In this document: positions 9,433-18,562 of the stretch, piece after piece
How positions within the stretch are numbered: the stretch's first letter is position 1
Layout: the number at the start of each line of letters is the position of its first letter
Origin: Flavobacterium aquicola
GTDB lineage: Bacteria; Bacteroidota; Bacteroidia; Flavobacteriales; Flavobacteriaceae
Direction: 5' to 3'
NCBI RefSeq assembly: GCF_003385115.1
Contig: NZ_QUNI01000012.1
Location: forward strand, 84,602 to 148,601
DNA: 64,000 nt
The notes under the pieces: generated by a model
Databases searched by the model: none
What the model was told of the DNA's origin: nothing
The model's input: only the letters and a program-made list of their open reading frames with translations
Position numbers and translations under genes: made by a program

Positions 9433-12400
9433 GTGAAAAAAGAATTTAAATTACTCATTATGGTATCTATGCTGGTATTGAATGCATTCATATCCAAGGG
9501 TCAAACCTCAAGTATGATTGGAGACAATATCGCGGCTTTTTATCCAAAAAGCTTTGATCCTGTACAAACTTTACCGTCTTTGATTTTTACAAATGATTTT
9601 ACCGAGAAAGGAAGCGTTGCTGCTTCATGGACAGTAAAACCCATTTTTAGTATAGAAAATGGTAAAAACGTAGTGAAAATCCCTTATACAGGGAATGTGG
9701 ATTTTTATGGTAATGGAGAGGTTTCAGGACCGTTAAAACGAAATGATACTAAAGTAACTTTATGGAATAGCGAGGCACCAAATTACTGGATTGATAATGG
9801 TACCCGTCTATATCAGTCGCATCCATGGATTATGGGTGTCCGTTCTAATGGTACAGCTTTTGGAATCATTGCTGATCATACCTGGAAACAATCCTTTGTG
9901 ATATCAAATCCAATAACTATAACTTCTGAAGGTCCTGGATTCAGAGTAATAGTCATTGAAAGAAATAATCCCCAAGATTTATTGAAAACTCTTGCCGATT
10001 TAACAGGCAAAATAGAACTCCCTGCTTTATGGACACTAGGCTATCAGCAAAGCAGGTTTACCTATACTCCAGATTCAAAAGTAAAGAGTATTGCTGATGA
10101 ATTGAGGAACCGAAAAATTCCGTGCGATGTACTTTGGATGGACATCGACTACATGGACAAGTTTAAGATATTTACTTTTGATTCGGGTACATTTAGTAAT
10201 CCTAAAGGGCTGAATGATTATTTACATGCTAAAAATTTCAAAGCTGTTTACATGATTGACCCTGGAGTAAAAAAAGAAACAGGTTATTTTGTGTATGATC
10301 AGGGGAAAGCTGGTAATCATTGGGTACAAAAATCGGATGGTACGGAATTTAATGGCCAGGTCTGGCCGGGTGATGTTGCCTTTCCAGATTTTACCAGACC
10401 AGAAACTAACAAATGGTGGAGCGGACTGTATAAAGATTTCATGGCAAAAGGCATAGACGGAATTTGGAATGACATGAATGAGCCTTCTGTGTTCGAAACT
10501 CCAAATAAAACAATGCCTGAAGACAATTTGCACCGTGGTGGCGGAGATATGCCTCCGGGAAGTCACTTAAGATATCACAATGTCTACGGTTATATGATGG
10601 TCAAAGCAAGCCGTGAAGGAATTATTGCTGCTAATCCGGATAAGCGTCCATTTGTTTTGTCGCGCTCCAATTTTTTGGGAGGTCAAAGATATGCAGCTAC
10701 ATGGACAGGAGACAACTCATCTACATGGGCACATTTGAAGCTTTCAATCCCAATGTCGATCACATTAGGTCTTTCAGGTCAGCCTATTTCGGGGGCTGAT
10801 ATCGGGGGCTTCAACAACGATTGCACGGCTGACTTATTGGGGCATTGGATGGCTCTTGGGGCTTATTATCCTTTCTCAAGAAATCATGCTGCAAACAATT
10901 CTGTTAATCAGGAGCCTTGGGTTTTTGGTTCGAAAATTGAAAATGTTTCCCGCACTGCGGTTAATCGCAGATATCGTCTTCTTCCTTATATGTACACATT
11001 ATTAAGAGAAGCTTCAGAAACAGGAATGCCTTTGATGAGACCCGTGTTCTTCGTCGATAATACAGATTTAAGTCTACGAAGCGAACAGCAGGCCTTTATG
11101 GTTGGGAAAGATTTGCTGGTAGTTCCTAGATGGGCAGTAAATCCATCGTTGCCAAAAGGCAATTGGAATAAAGTAACGCTCGAAGCTACCGAAGATGATA
11201 AATATCAGGCTCTTTTATATGTAAGACCAGGTTCAGTAGTTCCAATTACCGAAGTTGTTCAAAGTACAGCAGATTATAAAAGCGACAACATTACCTATTT
11301 GATAAATCCATTAGAAGACGGAACTGCTTCCGGCGAAATTTATCATGACGACGGAGATGGATTTGGATACAAAACAAATGATTATGCCGTTCACGGAATC
11401 AATGTGTCAAAACACAATGCTGATTCATTAAAAGTAGTAATCAGTCAGACAGGCGGCAGCAAAACCAGTAATCGTATAAGTAGAACAGGATATATAACTG
11501 ATAATGGAATCGTATATTCAGGCTGGTCAACGAGTACAGTTCGTTATATTCCGCTTATACCGGATAATAATCAGAACATTGATTTAAGTTCGGTAAATAC
11601 AATGTTTTTGAAGGGAAGTTTTAATGAAAATTTAACTCCAATGATAAATATTGGTGAAAAGAAATGGAAGTTCGATTCATTAAATCTAAAAGCTGGCCAG
11701 ACCTATACATTGAAATTTATTCAGAGTAAAAGCGCAAATGGACTGGAATGGGGAGGAGCTTCGGGGGCAATAGGAAAAGCTGTTGAAACTGCTGATAGTA
11801 ATGCCAGAATTTCATTTACAGTTAGTACTGATGGCGCATATAGTGTAACATTTGATGAATCTACATTAAACTATACTGTTCAAAAAACACCCGCAATTAA
11901 TTCACTGTCTATTGTAGGTGATGCTACAGATCTCATGAATTTTGATATGCTGGGAATGGCAATGAATCAATCGCTTGAAGATTTGAACGTTTTTACATGG
12001 ACTGGTCATTTATTTCCAAGTAACGGTAAAACCGAAGGGAAATTTAAATTCCACAGCGGTACAGGAGGGCAATGCGAAGATGTATGGATTTATGCACTCT
12101 CAGCAGATCAGTCTTTGACATCAACATCAATGGTTATCGCAAATGGCTGTTCTTATCCAGATAATAAATGGAAAGTGAAAGCTGGCGAAAATGGGACATA
12201 CAAAATAACAGTCAACGTAAATACGAAAGTAGTTAAGATAGAAAAACTTAATGACTTTGCCACTTTATCCATAACAGGAGATGCTACCTCTATAGGCTGG
12301 GATCCCAAAGGACTGCCAATGGATCATGATTTGGATCAGCCAAATATTTTTACTTGGACAGGAAAATTAACTGCAAGTGACGGTACTTCGCAGGGAAGAT

Positions 12401-13566
12401 TTAAATTTCATTCCGGTTCTAATAATTGGTGCGATGATACATGGATGTATGCTTCAGTTGCAGACCAGTCTTTGTCTGCAAATACCTATCAGATATTTCC
12501 AGGATGTACCGGTCCTGATAATAAATGGAAAGTAAAAGAAGGAGAAACAGGTACTTATAAGATTACTATTGATGTTGCTGCCAAGACAATCAATATTAAA
12601 AGAATAATTACATCTATGGCAATAGTTGGCGATGCAGCTTCAATCGGATGGGATCCAAAAGGACTTCCTATGCAGCAATCCGGAGATAATTTAAATGTCT
12701 TTACATGGACTGGAAAATTAGCGGCAGCTAATGGCAGTACCGAAGGGAAACTAAAATTTCATTCAGGTTCAAATGGTCTCTGTGATGATATTTGGTTATA
12801 TGCAGCTACAGATAATCAATCCATATCTCATACTGATTTTACTATAGCAGAGGGGTGCTCTTCTGCTGACAATAAATGGAAATTACAGGCTGGAGAAACT
12901 GGAACTTATAAGGTAACTGTTGATGTTGAAACTAAAAAAGTAAGTTTTCAAAAAGTAGTACTGGAGTCGCTGTCAATTGCCGGTGATGCTACTTCTGCAG
13001 GTAATGATGCTAAAGGGTTATTGATGGAACAGTCTGCAGATGACTTAGATGTTTTTAAATGGATAGGAAATTTAGCTGCAGCAAATGGCAGTACCGAAGG
13101 GAAATTCAAATTTCATTCAGGCAGCGGTCTTTGCGAGGATGAATGGCTATACGCATCTTCAGAAGATCAAAGTCTTTCAGATACTGCATTCACAAAAACT
13201 GATGGATGTGCAGTTCCTGGTCTTTCGTGGAAAGTGCCGGTAGGAGAAACAGGGACTTATAAAGTAACTGTTAACTTAAAGACTAATAAAATAAGCATAC
13301 AAAATATTTCTAAAAATCTTGGACTGCCTAGTGCTGTAAAGGAACAAAGTTATATTTATCCAAATCCGGTAGGGAACACACTTTTCTTCAGCACGGAGAT
13401 GGCAGGAGTAAATATTAGTATTTTTTCTCCAACCGGAAGTTTAGTATTAAAACAAAAAGCTGACAGCAATAACAGTGTTGATGTTTCTAAACTAAAAACA
13501 GGAACATATTTTCTCATTATAAATAAGGACGGGAATAAAATTTCAAAAAAATTCATAAAGAAATAG
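9433..13566 (+). CDS. Secreted GH31 alpha-glycosidase with four SusE/F-like modules and T9SS domain
   Basis: This is a GH31 enzyme, a family of alpha-glucosidases, alpha-xylosidases and related retaining exo-enzymes. The start is GTG, giving a signal peptide of about 24 residues. Family motifs include DVLWMDIDYMD (from D232), the nucleophile block WNDMNEPSVF (D347) and the acid block WTGDNSSTW (D427). The catalytic region and its C-terminal beta domains run to about 820. Four tandem modules of about 117 residues follow (about 822-939, 940-1056, 1057-1174, 1175-1290). Each has a GDAT start, an FKFHSG core and paired Cys, and they resemble the binding modules of SusE/SusF. A T9SS sorting domain closes the protein (YPNPVGNTLFF to KKFIKK). 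Substrate specificity cannot be fixed from sequence alone. Confidence 0.88.
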   Translation: MKKEFKLLIMVSMLVLNAFISKGQTSSMIGDNIAAFYPKSFDPVQTLPSLIFTNDFTEKGSVAASWTVKPIFSIENGKNVVKIPYTGNVDFYGNGEVSGPLKRNDTKVTLWNSEAPNYWIDNGTRLYQSHPWIMGVRSNGTAFGIIADHTWKQSFVISNPITITSEGPGFRVIVIERNNPQDLLKTLADLTGKIELPALWTLGYQQSRFTYTPDSKVKSIADELRNRKIPCDVLWMDIDYMDKFKIFTFDSGTFSNPKGLNDYLHAKNFKAVYMIDPGVKKETGYFVYDQGKAGNHWVQKSDGTEFNGQVWPGDVAFPDFTRPETNKWWSGLYKDFMAKGIDGIWNDMNEPSVFETPNKTMPEDNLHRGGGDMPPGSHLRYHNVYGYMMVKASREGIIAANPDKRPFVLSRSNFLGGQRYAATWTGDNSSTWAHLKLSIPMSITLGLSGQPISGADIGGFNNDCTADLLGHWMALGAYYPFSRNHAANNSVNQEPWVFGSKIENVSRTAVNRRYRLLPYMYTLLREASETGMPLMRPVFFVDNTDLSLRSEQQAFMVGKDLLVVPRWAVNPSLPKGNWNKVTLEATEDDKYQALLYVRPGSVVPITEVVQSTADYKSDNITYLINPLEDGTASGEIYHDDGDGFGYKTNDYAVHGINVSKHNADSLKVVISQTGGSKTSNRISRTGYITDNGIVYSGWSTSTVRYIPLIPDNNQNIDLSSVNTMFLKGSFNENLTPMINIGEKKWKFDSLNLKAGQTYTLKFIQSKSANGLEWGGASGAIGKAVETADSNARISFTVSTDGAYSVTFDESTLNYTVQKTPAINSLSIVGDATDLMNFDMLGMAMNQSLEDLNVFTWTGHLFPSNGKTEGKFKFHSGTGGQCEDVWIYALSADQSLTSTSMVIANGCSYPDNKWKVKAGENGTYKITVNVNTKVVKIEKLNDFATLSITGDATSIGWDPKGLPMDHDLDQPNIFTWTGKLTASDGTSQGRFKFHSGSNNWCDDTWMYASVADQSLSANTYQIFPGCTGPDNKWKVKEGETGTYKITIDVAAKTINIKRIITSMAIVGDAASIGWDPKGLPMQQSGDNLNVFTWTGKLAAANGSTEGKLKFHSGSNGLCDDIWLYAATDNQSISHTDFTIAEGCSSADNKWKLQAGETGTYKVTVDVETKKVSFQKVVLESLSIAGDATSAGNDAKGLLMEQSADDLDVFKWIGNLAAANGSTEGKFKFHSGSGLCEDEWLYASSEDQSLSDTAFTKTDGCAVPGLSWKVPVGETGTYKVTVNLKTNKISIQNISKNLGLPSAVKEQSYIYPNPVGNTLFFSTEMAGVNISIFSPTGSLVLKQKADSNNSVDVSKLKTGTYFLIINKDGNKISKKFIKK
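11893..13303 (+). repeat. Four tandem SusE/F-like module repeats inside the GH31 gene
   Basis: Four copies with a period of about 350 bases encode the binding modules of the GH31 protein. Copies 3 and 4 are the closest at DNA level: both share the stretch around gcagcaaatggcagtaccg. This implies recent internal duplication or conversion. Confidence 0.75.
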
Positions 13567-13644
13567 ACTCTGCCAACAGGAATTTATTTTATAGTTTTTG
13601 AAAAGTATGGAACAAAAAATGCAAAGCGATTTATTAAAAAATAA
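13567..13644 (+). pseudogene. Orphan T9SS sorting-domain tail after the GH31 stop
   Basis: Directly after the TAG stop of the GH31 gene, and in the same frame, 25 codons encode GIYFIVFEKYG and then KRFIKK followed by TAA. That is the last part of a T9SS type A sorting domain. It resembles the end of the next gene's product (GIYFVVFDKDG ... KRFIKK) more closely than the GH31's own tail. It has no start and is probably a leftover from recombination between sorting-domain sequences. Confidence 0.75.
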
Positions 13645-13662
13645 AATCAAACACTGGAAATT

Positions 13663-15795
13663 ATGATACAAATTAAAATGAATAAGTACGATCTCCTTGA
13701 TAAATTGAGATTTCGTCTTACAGTACTTTTAGTATTTTTAAGTTTAACTGCTTCTGTCCAAGCACAGCTAAGTGGTAATCCTTTGTTCACAGGAGCTGAT
13801 CCCGAGATTCATTACTTTAACAATAAGTATTATATCTACACTACGGCGACTTATGGCACACAGTTTCATGCCTATTCCTCAAACGATCTGACTAACTGGA
13901 TTGACGAAGGTCTTATTTTTGATCTTTATCCGGACAGCCCTTGGTCACAAAATAATGGCTGGGCGCCAGCAGTCGTTTTCCGCAACAATAAATATTATTT
14001 TTATTATACTGCCGAGACTAAAATAGGCGTGGCGGTTGGGAATACGCCTATTGGTCCTTTTACAGATATTGGAGCACCGCTTATAGGAACAGATCCTTAT
14101 ACTGATGATATTATCGATGCCGATGTTTTTGTTGATGATGATGGACAGGCCTATATTTATTATGGAGGATCAGGCAAAAGCAGAATGGTGGTTCGTAAAT
14201 TAAATGCCGATATGGTTTCGCTGGCAACAGGGCCTACAGATATAACTCCTGTAAATTATACTGAAGGACCTTATATGGTAAAGCGCAAAGGTATTTATTA
14301 CATGATGTATTCTAATGGATCCTGGTTTAATGATACTTACAATGTGCAGTATTCAACATCAAGCTCACCCATGGGACCTTGGACTTATAGAGGGAAGATA
14401 TTAAGTTCCAACATTGAGGATAAAGGTCCGGGGCATCATGGAGTTTTAAAAATAGGAAACTGTGATGAGTATTATATTATTTACCATCGTTATGAAAATA
14501 GTGCTTCTGGGGACAGAAAAATTGCTATTGACAGAATGTATTTCAATTCGTCAGATTTGATTGATCCTGTTAATATGACTAATTATGGTGTTGCGCCTAG
14601 AGTATTAGATCAATCCTGTCCTACACAAAATATTGTTTCAGGAGGAATTTATAAGTTAACGCACAAAGGAACTAATCAATGTCTGGATGTTTTTAATAAC
14701 AGCAGCCAGTCGGGAGCAAACGTACAGCAAAGTACAGACAACGGCAGTGATGCCCAAAGATGGTATATTACAAAAGAAGCCGATGGTTTCTATAAATTAA
14801 CACACAAAGGAACAGCACAGGTTTTAGATGTTGATAATAATAGCAGTCAGGCTGGTGCCAATGTACAGCAATGGACCGATCTTGGTACCGATGCACAGCG
14901 CTGGAAAATTGAAATGATGTCTGATGGTTACTGCAAATTAACCCACAAAGGAACTACTCAATGTCTGGATGTAGATAACAATAGTAATCAATCAGGGGCG
15001 AATGTGCAGCAATGGGGAGATAATCTTGCTGCCAATAATGATGCGCAGCGATGGAAACTTGATCTCATAGAAGTTCCGATTGTTTCCGGAGGGATTTATC
15101 AGCTGACTCATAAAGGTACTAACCAAAGACTGGATGTGAGCGGAGGCAGTACGCAGCAAGGTGCTAATGTGCAGCAGCACAACCCTAATGAGACTGATGC
15201 ACAGCGCTGGGTTATCACAAAAGAATCTGACGGTTTTTATAAATTAACTCATAGAGGAACTAATCAGGTTTTGGACGTTGATAACAATAGCAGTCAGGCT
15301 GGAGCAAATGTACAGCAGTGGACAGATCTTGGCACCAATGCACAGCGCTGGAAAATTGAATTGATGCCTGACGGTTATTTTAAGCTAACCCATAAAAACA
15401 CTTCTTTATGTCTAGATGTTGTAAATAATCTTGCAGAACCAGGAACGAATGTACACCAATATACAGATAATGGTAACGACGCACAGCGCTGGAAACTCGA
15501 TCTGGTAAAACCTATAGCAAATACTGCCAAAATAGCTAAATCACAATTAAAAACTGATGATGAAGCGGGGCCAATAGCTTTAAATGTTTATCCAAATCCG
15601 GTAAAGAATACACTTTTTTTTACTGCAGAAATGACTGGAACTCATGTTAGTATTTTGTCTTCAGCAGGAAACTTAGTTTCACAGCAAAAAGTAACGAATA
15701 ACAGTGTAGATGTTTCAGGTTTAGCGTCAGGAATTTATTTTGTGGTCTTTGATAAAGATGGAATAAAAAGCACAAAAAGATTTATTAAAAAATAA
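13663..15795 (+). CDS. Secreted GH43 glycosidase with two ricin-type lectin domains and T9SS domain
   Basis: This is an inverting five-bladed beta-propeller glycosidase of GH43, a family of arabinofuranosidases, xylosidases, galactosidases and galactofuranosidases. After a signal peptide (cleavage near SVQAQ), the GH43 domain (about 38-325) shows all three catalytic landmarks: the base Asp in GADPEIHYF, the Asp in DADVFVDDDG and the acid Glu in YTEGPYM. Two beta-trefoil ricin-type lectin domains follow (about 327-470 and 475-625), each with repeated LTHKGT and DAQRW (QxW) motifs. A T9SS sorting domain ends the protein. The next gene is a paralogue in tandem. In a locus with GH76 and GH31, removal of side-chain sugars from a mannan is a reasonable guess; the exact bond is unknown. 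Confidence 0.87.
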   Translation: MIQIKMNKYDLLDKLRFRLTVLLVFLSLTASVQAQLSGNPLFTGADPEIHYFNNKYYIYTTATYGTQFHAYSSNDLTNWIDEGLIFDLYPDSPWSQNNGWAPAVVFRNNKYYFYYTAETKIGVAVGNTPIGPFTDIGAPLIGTDPYTDDIIDADVFVDDDGQAYIYYGGSGKSRMVVRKLNADMVSLATGPTDITPVNYTEGPYMVKRKGIYYMMYSNGSWFNDTYNVQYSTSSSPMGPWTYRGKILSSNIEDKGPGHHGVLKIGNCDEYYIIYHRYENSASGDRKIAIDRMYFNSSDLIDPVNMTNYGVAPRVLDQSCPTQNIVSGGIYKLTHKGTNQCLDVFNNSSQSGANVQQSTDNGSDAQRWYITKEADGFYKLTHKGTAQVLDVDNNSSQAGANVQQWTDLGTDAQRWKIEMMSDGYCKLTHKGTTQCLDVDNNSNQSGANVQQWGDNLAANNDAQRWKLDLIEVPIVSGGIYQLTHKGTNQRLDVSGGSTQQGANVQQHNPNETDAQRWVITKESDGFYKLTHRGTNQVLDVDNNSSQAGANVQQWTDLGTNAQRWKIELMPDGYFKLTHKNTSLCLDVVNNLAEPGTNVHQYTDNGNDAQRWKLDLVKPIANTAKIAKSQLKTDDEAGPIALNVYPNPVKNTLFFTAEMTGTHVSILSSAGNLVSQQKVTNNSVDVSGLASGIYFVVFDKDGIKSTKRFIKK
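14640..15510 (+). repeat. Tandem ricin-type lectin repeats in the first GH43 gene
   Basis: Two beta-trefoil domains, each made of three QxW-type subrepeats, are encoded here. Long stretches are nearly identical between the copies: the region near 14830-14920 closely matches 15275-15365. The same kind of repeat recurs in the next gene at about 16905-17780. Confidence 0.75.
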
Positions 15796-15923
15796 CACCA
15801 AACAAAATTCTGCAGTTTTCTAAACTAAGAATTAATTTAATTAATTGACATCTCTAAAAACGGATTGTTATTACAGTTTAAAAAGAAACAGTAAGTTTTT
15901 AGAGAGTTTTAAAAATAGTAATT

Positions 15924-18473
15924 ATGATGCGAATTATAAAAAGCAGTTATAATCTAATTAACCAAACAAGATTTCGTCTTACGGTATTTTTAATGTTTAT
16001 AAGTTCAGCTGCTTCGGTGCAGGCACAAACCAGTGGTAATCCTTTATTTTCGGGTGCGGACCCCGAAATTCATTATTTTGAAAATAAATATTATATCTAT
16101 ACTACTGCCACTTACGGCACGCAGTTTCATGCTTACTCCTCAATTGATTTAACCAACTGGAAGGACGAAGGTGTTATCATGGATCTTTATCCGGATAGTC
16201 CCTGGGCACAAAATAATGGCTGGGCACCAGCAGTTGTTTTCCACAATAACAAATACTATTTCTATTATACGGCCGAAGCCAAAATAGGCGTTGCAGTGGG
16301 TGATACGCCCATTGGACCTTTTAAAGATACAAATGCTGCGCCGCTTATCGCAACAGACCCAAAGATGACTGATATTATTGATGCCATGGTGTTTACAGAT
16401 GACGATGGTCAAAGCTATATTTATTATGGAGGCTCAGGTCAAAGCAAATTATCGGTGCGTAAATTAGGAGCCGATATGGTTTCAGTTTCTGCACCTACAG
16501 ACATAACGCCTCAAAATTATACTGAAGGGCCATTTATGGTAAAGCGGAAAGGTATTTATTATATGATGTATTCTAATGGCTTTTGGGGCAATGACAGTTA
16601 TAATGTGCAATATTCTACTTCCACAACTCCAGTGGGGCCTTGGACATATAGAGGAAGTGTGCTTAGTTCTAATTCAGAAGATAAAGGACCTGGACATCAT
16701 TCTGTTATAAAAATGGGTGACTGCGACGAATACTATATTGTATATCATCGTTATGAAAACGGATCAAGCGGAGATCGAAAAATTGCCATTGATCATATGT
16801 ATTTTAATGCAAATGATTTAATCGAACCCGTAAATATGACTAATTATGGGGTAAAACCAAGAATACCCGATAATACATGTTCATCACTGCCTGTCTCTCC
16901 AATTGTTTCGGGAGGTATTTATAAGCTATCACACAAAGGGACTAATCAGTATCTGGAAGCAGCAGGCAATAGCAGTCAGCCGGGTGCCAATGTTCAGCAG
17001 AATAATGACAGTGGCAGCGATTCACAGCGCTGGGTTATTACTCTTGAATCTGATGGTTTTCATAAACTGACACACAAAAACACCAATCAATGTTTAGAGG
17101 CAGAAAACGGCAGTAATCAGCCTGACGCAAATGTACAGCAGGGAACTGATAGTGGTGCCGACAGTCAGCATTGGAATTTAGAAGCTATGACAGATGGTTA
17201 TTTTAAGATAACGCATAAAGGAACCAATCAATGTTTAGATGTAGATCAAAATAGTAATGCTCCCCTTGCCAATGTGAAACAATACACAGATAACGGAAGC
17301 GACGGACAGCGCTGGAAATTGGAATTAGTTGAAATTCCAGTTGTTTCCGGAGGTTTATATAAGCTGACGCATAAAGGAACTAATCAGGTCTTAAGTGTAG
17401 ATAAAGACAGTACTACGCCGGGAGCCAATGTACATCAGTGGACTGACAGCGGTAATGTTGATGCGCAGCGCTGGTATGTTACACTGGAAAGTGATGGGTT
17501 TTATCAGTTAAAGCACAAGGGAACAAATCAGGTTTTAGATGTTGATAATAATAGCGGTAATGATGGTGCCAATGTGCATCAGTGGGATGATACTGATAAT
17601 GATGCCCAGCGCTGGAAATTGGATTTGATGCCTGACGGTTATTTTAAATTAACACATAAAGGAACGACTAAATGTCTCGATGTTAACAATAACCTTGCGG
17701 AGCCAGGGACAAATGTGCAGCAGTGGAATGACATTGATAATAATCCTGCCCAGCGCTGGAAAATGGATTTGATGCCAGATGTGAATCCAGTAATTGGCAC
17801 CGGAAATGGTCTGTCAGGAAATTATTTCAACGGAATGAATTTTAATACACCTGCATTAAGCAGAGTGGATGCTGCCATTAATTTTGACTGGGGATTTACT
17901 TCTCCGGGAGCAGGCGTAGATCAAGATCAGTTCACAGTACGCTGGACAGGTCGAGTACAGCCAAAATATACTGGTGAGTATACTTTTTATGTGACTAGCA
18001 ACAACGGAAGAAGACTCTGGGTCAACAACCAGTTAATTATTGATAAATGGATTGATGATACAGCCGAAAACAGAGGTAAAATTTTCCTTGTAGCAGGTGA
18101 AAAATATGATATTAAATTAGAATATTTTGAAAACAGCAGTGCAGCTTCCTGCAAATTAGAATGGTCAAATTTTTTACAGGGCAGAGAAGTTATAGGCAAA
18201 TCGCAGTTTTATGACAGCACTTTGGGTATTCACGATTTGCAGCAAAACCATCAGATTGTAATAACAAATCCTGTAGATCAGGTATTGCATATTACTTCGG
18301 ATATTAATCTATCAAACGCTGATATAAAAATATTTGATATTCAAGGTAGACTGTTAAGTAATCCTAAAAAGTTCTACAATGATCTGTATGTCGGTAATTT
18401 AACTAAGGGTGTCTATATCCTGCAGGTTCAAATGAACGGCGATAAATATGTAAAGAAATTTATTAAAAAATAA
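15924..18473 (+). CDS. Secreted GH43 glycosidase with ricin-type lectin, PA14 and T9SS domains
   Basis: This is a tandem paralogue of the preceding GH43 gene, highly similar through the signal peptide, the catalytic domain and the lectin region. The GH43 landmarks are kept: GADPEIHYF, DAMVFTDDDG and YTEGPFM. Two ricin-type beta-trefoil domains follow (about 331-475 and 476-620), then a PA14 domain (about 625-755; FNFDWG-type start, FYVTSNNGRRLWVNNQL core) that its paralogue lacks. The C-terminal T9SS sorting domain (about 770-849) ends KKFIKK but otherwise differs from that of the paralogue. PA14 domains in glycosidases often shape the active site or bind sugar. Duplication followed by gain or loss of the PA14 module is the simplest history. 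Confidence 0.87.
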   Translation: MMRIIKSSYNLINQTRFRLTVFLMFISSAASVQAQTSGNPLFSGADPEIHYFENKYYIYTTATYGTQFHAYSSIDLTNWKDEGVIMDLYPDSPWAQNNGWAPAVVFHNNKYYFYYTAEAKIGVAVGDTPIGPFKDTNAAPLIATDPKMTDIIDAMVFTDDDGQSYIYYGGSGQSKLSVRKLGADMVSVSAPTDITPQNYTEGPFMVKRKGIYYMMYSNGFWGNDSYNVQYSTSTTPVGPWTYRGSVLSSNSEDKGPGHHSVIKMGDCDEYYIVYHRYENGSSGDRKIAIDHMYFNANDLIEPVNMTNYGVKPRIPDNTCSSLPVSPIVSGGIYKLSHKGTNQYLEAAGNSSQPGANVQQNNDSGSDSQRWVITLESDGFHKLTHKNTNQCLEAENGSNQPDANVQQGTDSGADSQHWNLEAMTDGYFKITHKGTNQCLDVDQNSNAPLANVKQYTDNGSDGQRWKLELVEIPVVSGGLYKLTHKGTNQVLSVDKDSTTPGANVHQWTDSGNVDAQRWYVTLESDGFYQLKHKGTNQVLDVDNNSGNDGANVHQWDDTDNDAQRWKLDLMPDGYFKLTHKGTTKCLDVNNNLAEPGTNVQQWNDIDNNPAQRWKMDLMPDVNPVIGTGNGLSGNYFNGMNFNTPALSRVDAAINFDWGFTSPGAGVDQDQFTVRWTGRVQPKYTGEYTFYVTSNNGRRLWVNNQLIIDKWIDDTAENRGKIFLVAGEKYDIKLEYFENSSAASCKLEWSNFLQGREVIGKSQFYDSTLGIHDLQQNHQIVITNPVDQVLHITSDINLSNADIKIFDIQGRLLSNPKKFYNDLYVGNLTKGVYILQVQMNGDKYVKKFIKK

Positions 18474-18562
18474 ACCCAGAATAAAAAATATATGCTTAAA
18501 ATAAATTATTGATTTGGATAATAATTTTAAGTTTTTATTGAAGATTAATTTTAAATGAGAAT

